Virus record (IMG/VR): IMGVR_UViG_3300025151_000019
Location: 31,640-95,639 of that record
Length of the DNA stretch: 64,000 nt
Reading direction: 5' to 3' (one strand)
Source of the DNA: a virus
Shown: in pieces, positions 35,658 through 43,325 of the stretch
How the letters are laid out: every line of letters starts with the position of its first letter
Position numbering within the stretch: position 1 is the stretch's first letter
Notes under the pieces: generated by a model
The model's input: the letters and a program-made list of their open reading frames with translations, nothing else
Told to the model about the DNA's origin: nothing
The model's database searches: none
Position numbers and translations under genes: made by a program

Positions 35658-36188
35658 TCACATCCATGTAGGTTTTGCTCGCTTAGTGTATTTACTTCGC
35701 CAACTGTTCCATTGTTTATCACCACGATAATAATTTCGGTATGCTTGAATAGAGCATTCCGTTTTGTATTCATCGGGCATACATTGGGGTGGCTGAGTAA
35801 ATCCATTGTCCTCAATTAGAGTAGGAGGATTACGCAAGACTTCTCGCAAGCATCTGTCGGTCTTGTGTTCTTTTCCATAACGATAAGTGTATTCAATGCA
35901 CAATGATTCAAACAACTTAAATGTCCATTGATAGTGCTGGAGACTTGAACGAACCCAAATTGTTGAAGGGTGGCTGATATGTGCAGTTTTGTAAAGCACA
36001 TTGAGTTTGTCTTCGGGCAACTTTTGAAACACATATTCATTATCGTCGTTGCAGTAATAGTATTGGTCTACAACACGATGGGCTGTTGATAACATCTGCG
36101 CTGTTTCTAAAATCATTTTGATACAATGAGCATCATTGTGCATAATAGCAGCATTAGCAGGATTTTCGTGTAGGTAAAAGATATTCAT
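35658..36188 (-). CDS. Conserved phage protein of unknown function (glycosylase-like)
   Basis: A 176-residue protein: M-N-I-F-Y-L-H-E-N-P, D-A-H-C-I-K-M-I-L-E-T-A-Q, H-P-S-T-I-W-V-R-S-S, F-T-Q-P-P-Q-C-M-P-D-E-Y-K and A-Y-R-N-Y-Y. I recognise this pattern from a protein widespread in tailed phages, sometimes annotated as pyrimidine-dimer DNA glycosylase-like; the activity is not established to my knowledge. The ATG at 36188 forms an ATGA with the preceding small frame. Confidence 0.75.
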   Translation of the reverse strand: MNIFYLHENPANAAIMHNDAHCIKMILETAQMLSTAHRVVDQYYYCNDDNEYVFQKLPEDKLNVLYKTAHISHPSTIWVRSSLQHYQWTFKLFESLCIEYTYRYGKEHKTDRCLREVLRNPPTLIEDNGFTQPPQCMPDEYKTECSIQAYRNYYRGDKQWNSWRSKYTKRAKPTWM

Positions 36189-36253
36189 TGCAACCAAGCC
36201 TCACATGTCCAATAATTAATTTCAAATTTAAGATTATAGTAATAGTAATTCAT
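36185..36253 (-). CDS. Possible 22-residue peptide
   Basis: A very short frame (begins M-N-Y-Y-Y-Y-N-L, ends W-L-Q) whose ATG overlaps the previous stop and whose TGA overlaps the next ATG, as neighbouring real genes do. Too short to judge by content; it may be a leader that couples translation of the downstream gene. Confidence 0.3.
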   Translation of the reverse strand: MNYYYYNLKFEINYWTCEAWLQ

Positions 36254-36396
36254 ACTTTATCTCTCCACATATTATTTATTTCTTCTGCACATTTAAAACA
36301 CCAGAAAACCTGATTGTTCAAATAATGAACAGATTTACCGATACATACTTTACATTCAGTGCAATTCATTTCCTTCATTGTATCTTTATATTTCAT
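36250..36396 (-). CDS. Tiny zinc-ribbon protein (48 residues)
   Basis: Read directly from the sequence. C-T-E-C-K-V-C near the N-terminus and C-F-K-C about 20 residues later form a zinc ribbon. It starts in an ATGA overlap with the small membrane protein gene upstream and is preceded by GGGGGAAGAAGA. Function unknown; one of many tiny zinc proteins in this operon. Confidence 0.6.
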   Translation of the reverse strand: MKYKDTMKEMNCTECKVCIGKSVHYLNNQVFWCFKCAEEINNMWRDKV

Positions 36397-36512
36397 TCTT
36401 CTTCCCCCAATAGATTGTTTGGCTCAGAATAATCCGACAAAACTCTATGAATAATCTCAGACATAACTCCAATAAATACAATCAGAACCGCCAGCGTAAT
36501 AATAGGATTCAT
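36393..36512 (-). CDS. Tiny single-pass membrane protein (39 residues)
   Basis: Read directly from the sequence. A hydrophobic helix fills residues 3-20 (I-T-L-A-V-L-I-V-F-I-G-V), followed by a charged tail ending G-E-E-E. The ATG follows GGTGAAAGA and overlaps the stop of the zinc peptide gene upstream. Function unknown. Confidence 0.6.
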   Translation of the reverse strand: MNPIITLAVLIVFIGVMSEIIHRVLSDYSEPNNLLGEEE

Positions 36513-36628
36513 TCTTTCACCTCTTCCCAAGTAGATGCTACATTACAACAGGTAATAGCATTAACAATAACTGGAGTTTTTCGTTCATAGTGGCGACCAC
36601 ATCTCGGACAATCATATACTACTGTCAT
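36509..36628 (-). CDS. Tiny zinc-ribbon protein (39 residues)
   Basis: Read directly from the sequence: C-P-R-C-G-R-H-Y-E near the start and C-C later give a zinc ribbon resembling those of small transcription or translation factors. The start follows GTGATTAAC and the stop overlaps the next ATG. It is four bases from the upstream zinc-knuckle gene. Confidence 0.6.
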   Translation of the reverse strand: MTVVYDCPRCGRHYERKTPVIVNAITCCNVASTWEEVKE

Positions 36629-36633
36629 GTTAA

Positions 36634-36846
36634 TCACTCCAATGGTTCAAATCCAAGTGCAATTTGTCGCTCAGCAGAACAGTCAAATGGGTTAGAATGA
36701 ATCTGCCCACTTACACGATACCCTACCAATTTAATATTGCTTTGTTCAGTCGTAATAATTTGTCCACATACACGACAAGTAGCATTACCTGTTCCCATAC
36801 CGACAATCCAGCCTTTTGTTTGTTCTTTCTTTTCTTCACTCGCCAT
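36634..36846 (-). CDS. Small zinc-knuckle protein, paralogue of the 24711 gene
   Basis: A 70-residue protein with C-R-V-C-G-Q, L-V-G-Y-R-V-S-G-Q-I-H and a final F-D-C. The same three elements in the same spacing occur in the product of 24711-24899, so the two are duplicates. The likely start is the third of three consecutive ATGs at 36846; this overlaps the end of a 26-residue membrane peptide gene. Function unknown; zinc binding is likely. Confidence 0.7.
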   Translation of the reverse strand: MASEEKKEQTKGWIVGMGTGNATCRVCGQIITTEQSNIKLVGYRVSGQIHSNPFDCSAERQIALGFEPLE

Positions 36847-36916
36847 CATCATCACATCCTTCATCCATTGTTCCAATACCAATTGCAGCACCAATCAACC
36901 AACTTAATAGACCCAT
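36836..36916 (-). CDS. Possible 26-residue membrane peptide
   Basis: A short frame behind a perfect GGTGATTTAA ribosome binding site, the strongest in this area. The product has one hydrophobic Gly/Ala/Ile segment (L-L-S-W-L-I-G-A-A-I-G-I-G) and an acidic end (D-E-G-C-D-D-D). The ribosome binding site cannot serve the next gene, which starts 70 bases on, so I accept this as a translated peptide. Confidence 0.5.
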   Translation of the reverse strand: MGLLSWLIGAAIGIGTMDEGCDDDGE

Positions 36917-36921
36917 TTAAA

Positions 36922-37488
36922 TCACCCGTTAATCCTGAAGTGCTTTTCAACATAATTCCCAATGAAATAATTTTGCATCCATTGAGCACCATAACCTGCA
37001 ATAACAACCTGCATAAACTTTACACCTTCTGGCTTTCCATCCCAATCATTTCCTTGACAAGAAAAAGAACCATCAGGACCACTTGTAAATGCATTGTAAA
37101 ACTTAGGGTCTTCTTGATATGAAATCATAGCGGCATTCCTACCCTGCGCTCGCAAATCTAACCACTTAACATCAGAGTTATACATAACCCTACGAATATC
37201 AAGATTATCTGCACAACAAACAACCAAATCAAATCCTTTAATCTGTCCAGCAGTTAAAACGGGGAAAGGTTTAGCGTCAATTTTGTATCGCTTAGCCATA
37301 GCATCTACCTTTTTTGTCTCAACTTCATCTTTGGCAAAATTTTGGTATGTTATATTCTTTTCCTCCACAATATCTGGGTCATAAACAGTCATATTATACA
37401 ACCCTGTCTTGTCCAAAAGAGGAATTAGAAAACTTCCAATTCCACCTGCTCCAATTATTAGCACATTTCTTTTCTTTCCTTTCTTCAT
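36922..37488 (-). CDS. E1/ThiF-like Rossmann protein
   Basis: A 188-residue protein of the E1-like family that adenylates the C-terminus of ubiquitin-like proteins. The nucleotide loop is G-A-G-G-I-G (13-18), then Y-D-P-D-I-V-E-E-K-N-I-T-Y-Q and D-N-L-D-I-R-R. The Arg of the usual N-x-N-R-Q motif is Tyr here (Y48), and no obvious catalytic Cys follows at the usual place, so the enzyme may be inactive or act differently. It is shorter than canonical E1-like enzymes (about 240 or more). Neighbours: TFB-like gene upstream (4-base overlap), JAMM protease 1.3 kb downstream. Confidence 0.82.
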   Translation of the reverse strand: MKKGKKRNVLIIGAGGIGSFLIPLLDKTGLYNMTVYDPDIVEEKNITYQNFAKDEVETKKVDAMAKRYKIDAKPFPVLTAGQIKGFDLVVCCADNLDIRRVMYNSDVKWLDLRAQGRNAAMISYQEDPKFYNAFTSGPDGSFSCQGNDWDGKPEGVKFMQVVIAGYGAQWMQNYFIGNYVEKHFRING

Positions 37489-38108
37489 TTTTTCACCTTC
37501 TTTATGTTTCTTTTTAGTCTCGGCAAACTAATACCGAATTTTTCACACACTTCTTTTTGGGTATATGGTGCGTGGACATATACAAAAGCAGCAATAATAC
37601 CTCTCGTTAAAGTTTCTTGCTCTTCCCAATCTTTACAAGCCTTAGCAACTTCTTTATTACTAATCTCATAGTTAGATAAAAACTCGTCAATATCATTTAG
37701 ACTAAACACTCCTGCGTTACTAAAGTATCTTGCAATCTTTTTACTTAGTCTGGTTGTTTTTGCTGTATTACATCCTAAGAACTTACAGAACTGTCTAAGC
37801 ACAACTGGTTTATTTAAATCACTCATAGTATAATACAAAATAGCACAGGCTCTCTCAGCCAAATCATAGCCTTGATAAAGCGTTGTTTTGCTAATATGTT
37901 CATGATTTTTATTGACCTCATCAGTATCATCAATATTAAACTGGTTGCATAGTAGGAGTAACTCAGAAGTCTTTACCTCTTTTACTTCAGTTAGTCTTCC
38001 AATTTCTACTATCCTATACGCTTGTATGCAACCACATTCTTGACAAACGGGCAACCCAATATCACGATTTAATTTTAGGTGCTTTGCTTGACAATTTACA
38101 CATGGCAT
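37485..38108 (-). CDS. TFB/TFIIB-like transcription factor
   Basis: A 207-residue protein. The N-terminal zinc ribbon is C-V-N-C and C-Q-E-C-G (C3, C6, C22, C25). Two shortened cyclin-like helical repeats follow, the second ending in T-Q-K-E-V-C-E-K-F-G-I-S-L-P-R-L, the HTH of TFIIB (compare T-Q-x-E-V-A-x-x-x-G-V). Cellular TFB is about 300 residues, so this is a compact version. It could redirect host RNA polymerase to viral promoters such as the repeated palindrome element in 46-50 kb. Its first 46 bases overlap the upstream gene. Confidence 0.75.
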   Translation of the reverse strand: MPCVNCQAKHLKLNRDIGLPVCQECGCIQAYRIVEIGRLTEVKEVKTSELLLLCNQFNIDDTDEVNKNHEHISKTTLYQGYDLAERACAILYYTMSDLNKPVVLRQFCKFLGCNTAKTTRLSKKIARYFSNAGVFSLNDIDEFLSNYEISNKEVAKACKDWEEQETLTRGIIAAFVYVHAPYTQKEVCEKFGISLPRLKRNIKKVKK

Positions 38109-39300
38109 CCCAATCCAACCTAATATCCTGTTGATTTTCTTTGTGATGTTGAATGTAGCGTGATACAGTAGAAACTAATTTCTTCAACATAGCATCATTT
38201 TTACATGCAAACGCTCTCGCCGCAAATTGGTCGCCCTTTGTAGCACCATTACTTAGATTGTCAATACAAATTGGGCCATTCCATCTGGCTACTCTATCAG
38301 TCTTATTGATAACAGGATGGCTAAATGGTTGAGTTTGCGCTTCTCCAGCAGTTCCTGTTGTTAGAACATAAGTAGATACATCTTGAATACCTCGTTTTGA
38401 TTTATTATCAACAATCATCCAATCAGCAAACTTACCACGAACAAACATAGCAAGAACACCATTATGTTGTCCCTTAGTAATTTCAGGGTAATCACGACAC
38501 ATATTTTCAAACAATTCCATCGCTCGCTTTTCTGCACCCTCAGGTTTTCGGTTCTGTTTCAAAAATTCCTTCATAATCTTAACCTGCGCTTTTGTAGGCA
38601 TTTCTCCAACCGTTTGATAAAACAATTTAGCGGGAGGTAGATTAGACCACTTCTTAGAACGCTTTCGGCCAATAAGATAAGAATCTACAAGAGAGTTTAG
38701 TTCTTTGACACCAATTTCACCCCAGAGACCAGAACTCACTTCAATTGCAAATTTGTCTTCATCAATTTGCATTAGATTAAGACGGGTCATTCTCTTTTCA
38801 ATTTCATTATCTGTTCGCTCATAGAAATGATAAGGCACACGGTTTTCCATAGCATATGCAACATTTTCTGGAATGTTAATGCATCGGTTTAGATAATCGT
38901 CAAGAGCCATTTGAGCATCAATCCCTTTACCATCTAAGTAGGCGGCTCGCATAATAGTTCGTGCTAATGCTTTAAGAATAATTTCAACATTGCACTTTTC
39001 ACCATTAATAGCATATCTCGCACCATCCTTATGAATTGAAATTAAATAACGACAACGACCAATACGGAAAAGAACGGGGCGTGGACTTCTCCTCACCATA
39101 CCAAGAATGTCATTATTTTTTAACCCTTGATAGATAGACTGAATTGTTGGTTCAGTAGCATCAGAACGATTACCTCGTCGTGCATAAATATCTACATTTC
39201 TTGAACGACGAATACTTCTTGATGATAGAGGAGTTTCTAAAATACTCGTTCTATCATCTGATGCGTGTCTAATTCTAAAGTTTAGTGTATTTTCAGTCAT
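38062..39300 (-). CDS. Hypothetical protein (412 residues)
   Basis: A basic N-terminal stretch (S-S-R-S-I-R-R-S-R-N, residues 26-36) is followed by a mixed alpha/beta body with a P-V-L-F-R-I-G-R-C-R-Y-L-I-S-I-H strand pair and a helical C-terminal third (Y-I-Q-H-H-K-E-N-Q-Q). I do not recognise a family. The basic, helical and strand-rich build would suit a nucleic-acid protein. The start at 39300 overlaps the next gene by 8 bases; the end overlaps the TFB-like gene by 47 bases, so the two are co-translated. Confidence 0.65.
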   Translation of the reverse strand: MTENTLNFRIRHASDDRTSILETPLSSRSIRRSRNVDIYARRGNRSDATEPTIQSIYQGLKNNDILGMVRRSPRPVLFRIGRCRYLISIHKDGARYAINGEKCNVEIILKALARTIMRAAYLDGKGIDAQMALDDYLNRCINIPENVAYAMENRVPYHFYERTDNEIEKRMTRLNLMQIDEDKFAIEVSSGLWGEIGVKELNSLVDSYLIGRKRSKKWSNLPPAKLFYQTVGEMPTKAQVKIMKEFLKQNRKPEGAEKRAMELFENMCRDYPEITKGQHNGVLAMFVRGKFADWMIVDNKSKRGIQDVSTYVLTTGTAGEAQTQPFSHPVINKTDRVARWNGPICIDNLSNGATKGDQFAARAFACKNDAMLKKLVSTVSRYIQHHKENQQDIRLDWDAMCKLSSKAPKIKS

Positions 39301-40324
39301 TTTTATCACCTAATATTTTCATTACAACATTTAATTGTTTTACACTTAGTTCCTTTCCGTCAATAATCTGTTGCCTAATACTGACAAGGAAATTCTTTTC
39401 CCATGTATTTCTTCCGTCTTCACTACTAAATGCGGGGAGGTCATAAAGTGCTAATGCCTCAGTAAATAGTTCGTTTGATTGTTGTTCATATGTGGTAGCC
39501 CTTATATCTTCTGCAATCTTTTTTGTAGGATTTAGATATGCGATTCTTGCCGCCTTTTCTTCATCCTTATCATCCATCATTTTTGTTAGGCGTTCTTTCT
39601 TAGCAAATAAAAGTTGCACATCACGCCATAGCCTTTCGTTAGGATAACCACGGGTTTCAATTTGTTTTCTTGGATTATTGGGATGATTCCAACGCCAAAC
39701 AACCGAAGCCATCCTACCCAATGAACCTTGTTTTGTTTTAGCAATAACAAAGGTTGGTTCGTAGCGTCGTGTTTGATGAGAATACTTTCTACCTTTTGAA
39801 CGAACATTAACTCTCAAGTCTAATTCCTTAACTTCATTGAACATTTCTTCCCATTCATCACCATATTCATTCCACCACCATTCGGCCTTCATACTCTTCA
39901 CGGCTTCCTTCAACCATTCTTGAATTAACTCTTCAGTAATGGCTTCGGGGTTGATACCTTTATGTTCAATCAGGTGGCGAATAATCATCCAGTTAGTGAT
40001 ATGCTCACTACCAAGAATTTCAAGTTCGCCGTTTTCAGTATTCTCAATCTCAAAATGCCATGCAATTTCATGTCCGCATATACAATAATGTGGATGTTTA
40101 TGTTGATGGACTTCTGGTAAAACCTCAGCGTCTTTATCACGCAAGGGGATATACCATGTATTTCCCGTTGCTCTCCATTCATGCTTTGCTTCTTCCCAAT
40201 TATCAGACACAGATTCTTTTGTTAAGCGGTCAATAAGTGCCTTGTTTAGAGCACCTGAGCGACTAACACTAATGTTATCCAACAATTCACCGTCAGCAAA
40301 ATGTGTTCCTACAAATTCAGTCAT
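39293..40324 (-). CDS. Conserved phage-type protein with Cys/His site
   Basis: A 343-residue protein. The segment H-Y-C-I-C-G-H-E-I-A-W-H-F-E-I-E-N, followed after a gap by L-G-S-E-H-I-T-N-W, is one I recall from uncharacterised phage proteins ('CxCGH…LGSxHI'). The two Cys and His residues are probable zinc ligands. The second half is helical and basic, with many Lys/Arg and Trp. Likely nucleic-acid-related; function unknown. The start at 40324 overlaps the small gene upstream. Confidence 0.7.
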   Translation of the reverse strand: MTEFVGTHFADGELLDNISVSRSGALNKALIDRLTKESVSDNWEEAKHEWRATGNTWYIPLRDKDAEVLPEVHQHKHPHYCICGHEIAWHFEIENTENGELEILGSEHITNWMIIRHLIEHKGINPEAITEELIQEWLKEAVKSMKAEWWWNEYGDEWEEMFNEVKELDLRVNVRSKGRKYSHQTRRYEPTFVIAKTKQGSLGRMASVVWRWNHPNNPRKQIETRGYPNERLWRDVQLLFAKKERLTKMMDDKDEEKAARIAYLNPTKKIAEDIRATTYEQQSNELFTEALALYDLPAFSSEDGRNTWEKNFLVSIRQQIIDGKELSVKQLNVVMKILGDKND

Positions 40325-40568
40325 TTTCAACCCTCAACCATGCTAATTGTTCTGTTAGATGTGCATCACACAAATCATTTAATTTACCATGTAGGCTTTC
40401 TGTAATTCCAGGAATTGTATTTCGGTGTAGTGATAACCAAACCTGATGATATTGATTAAGGACAATAACCAATCCTTCTCCATCTTCATGAGGTTTAATC
40501 ACAATAGGTGGCATTTCGTTGCTGTCAATCAGCCTAAATTCTACTTCTTTCTTCTTTCTCATTTGCAT
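40317..40568 (-). CDS. Hypothetical small protein
   Basis: An 83-residue protein with a basic start (Q-M-R-K-K-K-E), a beta-rich middle (G-L-V-I-V-L-N-Q) and a helical C-terminus. No family recognised. The ATG at 40568 has a GGAGTGAAAAAA site. Overlaps its downstream neighbour by 8 bases. Confidence 0.6.
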   Translation of the reverse strand: MQMRKKKEVEFRLIDSNEMPPIVIKPHEDGEGLVIVLNQYHQVWLSLHRNTIPGITESLHGKLNDLCDAHLTEQLAWLRVEND

Positions 40569-40573
40569 TTTTT

Positions 40574-40777
40574 TCACTCCATATTCAATAGGTGTGTTAG
40601 TGGGTCTTGTTTTAGAGTTTGTTTGCTCAACAAAATGTGAGGAAACTTACTCAATAGTAAAGGAACGACCTTATTCCAATCTATTTCTCCGTCATACTGT
40701 TTAGTCCAAACTGAACCGTTGGATTTCAACGAAGTGACTCTATATACTTCATGTTTTTCTTCCTTGCTTTCGCTCAT
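40574..40777 (-). CDS. Hypothetical small protein
   Basis: A 67-residue soluble protein with K-Q-Y-D-G-E-I-D-W and a helical L-L-L-S-K-F-P-H-I end. No motif recognised. It starts behind GGAGAAATAAGT, 60 bases after the ribonucleotide reductase stop, one of the wider gaps in this part of the operon. Confidence 0.6.
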   Translation of the reverse strand: MSESKEEKHEVYRVTSLKSNGSVWTKQYDGEIDWNKVVPLLLSKFPHILLSKQTLKQDPLTHLLNME

Positions 40778-40836
40778 ACTTATTTCTCCATTGTCCTTCC
40801 GTTTATGGTAATTTTTGTATCTTTACTGTCATGCAA

Positions 40837-42705
40837 TCAAAAAATTTCGCATGACCCTCCAGAACAGGCAATTTCACCGCTTAGGTCTGTTTCATCTTCT
40901 GTTTCCACAATCTTAGAAAGGTCTACTGCTGTCAAAGTATTAACCATGTCATAGTATTGAGCCATTCTAATAGTTTCAAAGGGTGCTTGTTTGTATGTCC
41001 CACCATCATAGGGTAAAACGGACAAGCCATTGTAGTATTTTCTGTTATTCCACATCCATTCCCCGACTTCATCCCATTCATATTTGCGAATTGATACAGT
41101 AGCGGAGACATTATGGGAGTTCATACCTGAAACATGGCCTCCTTTGACCCATGTGCGACTAATGTTCTTCACCCTATGAAGCATATTCAAAGCGGTTTCC
41201 TCGCCACGGAGGATGGCTTTATCGGGTGCTTTTTGGGGTAATGAAATGACCGCCGTATCATGTGGTCGGAAGTATTCATCCTCAATCAGTTCTGGGTGAT
41301 TTTGAGCCAGATAATTGTAAATGGCTTCATTCTTTCCAACACGGATTCTTCTAATGTAAAATTCGTCGTGCCATGCGTGAATACCGCTTGATGTTCCAAG
41401 AACACATGAAGTTGTTCCTGCTGGTTTAACACAAGTTTGTCTCGCAGCAGGGTTAATTCCAATCTCTTTTGCAATTGATTCATTTGTTGCTTTTATAGCA
41501 TTAGTGATAGCCTTAAAATCCATTTTCCTAACACGATTAGAAGCAATACCTGTCATAGATACACCAATTAGTGCATCACGCTCGGTATTTTTCTGCCAAA
41601 TCTCTCGCAAGTAATGGAAATCAGTATATCCTGCTTGTAGAGTAGCGATAATGGTGGCCGCAGTTGCTCTTTTTAGTAAATCCTCTTCATCAATAACATC
41701 AGAAGCATTAATTTCTACCAAGTTGCAAAACTGATTTGGTCGCAAAGCAATTTCACAGCATGGGTTCGTGCCCCAATCTTTATCATTAGTAAAATAAATT
41801 CCTGGTTCACCTGCACCAGATAATTCAATATATTTCCAAAGTTCTTCAAAGTCCTTTTTCTCAACTTTACTTCGCACTAAGACAGCCGAATTGTTTGCAC
41901 GACCACGCTGAGGATTTAGTTCCCACCAATTGCCTGATTTTGCAGTAAGCATATCATAATCGTCACGGCTAAATAAAGAAATTAAAGCCGCACGACGAAT
42001 ACCGCCAGCCAAAACTGCATCAGCAATATGACACATAATATCATGGACTTGAATAGGTTCTAATTGTTCATGATTGGGGGTGTTTTTTAGAATGCCTTCA
42101 ATTTTATTAATGGCAATTTTTAGTGGTTCAGGGCCTGGGGCTTTTCCTCCAGAAGTAATTAAACGCTCTCCTTTCAAACGAACATCCGAATAATCAAAGA
42201 TTGGCGTTGAGGTGTTTCGGCCAAAGTAAGATTTCATTAAAACTTTTATTGCGTCTGACCATCCCTCAATAGAATCGCCAACTAAATAACGACGAGTTCT
42301 ATTAGGATTAGGGTGTATAACAGACGGTAATCGGGAAACATGATGTTTTTGCACCGAATAACCTACTCCTGTCCCGCCAAGTAAAAGAAACATTGACTCA
42401 CTAAATGCTGCAATGTTATCAATAGGCATATATGCACAATTATAGATTCGGTTTGGGCTTAGTTCAATAGGCTTCCCAGCAAATTGCATTGAACGCATAG
42501 ATGGTAGAACCTTTTTACTCCTCACAAAGTTGTAGGCGTTAGTAATAACTTTCTTCAATTCGGGATATTTCTTAATATGCATATTCATATTTCTGTCGCA
42601 TAGTTCTTCCCAAGTCTCTCTTCGTTGTAGTTCAGGTGCGTATTTTGCATATTTCATATGAACGGTAATATCGCTCAAAATTTCATTAGGATTTATGTTT
42701 GTCAT
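40837..42705 (-). CDS. nrdJ: Class II ribonucleotide reductase (adenosylcobalamin-dependent)
   Basis: A 622-residue enzyme that reduces ribonucleotides to deoxyribonucleotides for viral replication. Signatures: L-L-L-G-G-T-G-V-G-Y-S-V, N-P-C-C-E-I-A-L (active-site Cys), F-C-N-L-V-E-I-N (Cys/Glu radical site), C-V-K-P-A-G-T-T-S and a terminal A-C-S-G-G-S-C-E-I-F redox pair. The shape fits the monomeric RTPR-like class II group and no small radical subunit gene is needed or seen. B12 must come from the host. The start follows AAGTGAAATT. Confidence 0.93.
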   Translation of the reverse strand: MTNINPNEILSDITVHMKYAKYAPELQRRETWEELCDRNMNMHIKKYPELKKVITNAYNFVRSKKVLPSMRSMQFAGKPIELSPNRIYNCAYMPIDNIAAFSESMFLLLGGTGVGYSVQKHHVSRLPSVIHPNPNRTRRYLVGDSIEGWSDAIKVLMKSYFGRNTSTPIFDYSDVRLKGERLITSGGKAPGPEPLKIAINKIEGILKNTPNHEQLEPIQVHDIMCHIADAVLAGGIRRAALISLFSRDDYDMLTAKSGNWWELNPQRGRANNSAVLVRSKVEKKDFEELWKYIELSGAGEPGIYFTNDKDWGTNPCCEIALRPNQFCNLVEINASDVIDEEDLLKRATAATIIATLQAGYTDFHYLREIWQKNTERDALIGVSMTGIASNRVRKMDFKAITNAIKATNESIAKEIGINPAARQTCVKPAGTTSCVLGTSSGIHAWHDEFYIRRIRVGKNEAIYNYLAQNHPELIEDEYFRPHDTAVISLPQKAPDKAILRGEETALNMLHRVKNISRTWVKGGHVSGMNSHNVSATVSIRKYEWDEVGEWMWNNRKYYNGLSVLPYDGGTYKQAPFETIRMAQYYDMVNTLTAVDLSKIVETEDETDLSGEIACSGGSCEIF

Positions 42706-42752
42706 AATTTCACTTCCAGTATTTTTTCATAGTTTATCTTTATTATAAAAGT

Positions 42753-43001
42753 TTAGATTTTGGCTGAAAAGTTATTCCATTCATTAACACATTTTGGGTT
42801 GTAGCACCCATCACATATATATCCGTATAGAGGTTTAGTATTAACACTTGCCCATGATTTAGGAGCATTAACTACCGTTTTTTTCTCAACATTACCATGC
42901 TTACTTGATGGTGTGGGTAGTGCAATTACACTAACAGCACCATAAGGTTGCTTAGTTTCTTTATTCACAATTATTTTCTTTTTACATGTTATACATTTCA
43001 T
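42753..43001 (-). CDS. Small zinc-binding protein
   Basis: An 82-residue protein with C-I-T-C-K-K-K at the N-terminus and C-D-G-C … C near the C-terminus (I-C-D-G-C-Y-N-P-K-C), so the Cys pairs at both ends may form one zinc site around a central strand region. Function unknown. Overlaps the upstream gene by 4 bases; 48 bases before the reductase gene. Confidence 0.6.
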   Translation of the reverse strand: MKCITCKKKIIVNKETKQPYGAVSVIALPTPSSKHGNVEKKTVVNAPKSWASVNTKPLYGYICDGCYNPKCVNEWNNFSAKI

Positions 43002-43222
43002 ATTTGTTCACCATCCTTTCTAAAAACCTTCCTAACAGAAGATTTAATTTCGTGGTAGATACCCTTTACTTTAGGGCTTTTAGATACGCTGACAGTTTTG
43101 ATAGTCCCCGTATCTTTATTTTGAATCTTGAATATTAGATGTTTCTTGATTTCATAACCAATAACCTCCACATTCAAGGTTTCTATTTCTTTCGTTATTT
43201 TGTCTATTTCTTTCTTTTTCAT
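42998..43222 (-). CDS. Hypothetical small basic protein
   Basis: A 74-residue, Lys-rich protein with two amphipathic strands (V-I-G-Y-E-I-K-K-H-L-I-F-K) and a basic end. The ATG at 43222 is preferred over 43228 because the GGAGGT site overlaps the earlier one. Immediately downstream of the tRNA genes in the direction of transcription. Confidence 0.55.
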   Translation of the reverse strand: MKKKEIDKITKEIETLNVEVIGYEIKKHLIFKIQNKDTGTIKTVSVSKSPKVKGIYHEIKSSVRKVFRKDGEQI

Positions 43223-43246
43223 TCGCATACCTCCGTATTGAATAGG

Positions 43247-43320
43247 CGGGCATAGGAGGATTTGAACCCCCGTTTTCGGTTTAGAAGACCGAAGTGATTT
43301 CCAAACTACACTATATGCCC
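43247..43320 (-). tRNA. tRNA-Arg (UCU)
   Basis: A complete 74-nt cloverleaf: acceptor GGGCATA/TATGCCC, anticodon stem TCGGT/ACCGA around the loop CTTCTAA (anticodon TCT), and a T arm with GGTTCAAATCC. CCA is not encoded. It reads AGA codons, abundant in this AT-rich genome. Lies 5 bases from the tRNA-Leu gene, in the same orientation, inside the operon. Confidence 0.93.
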
Positions 43321-43325
43321 ATTGG

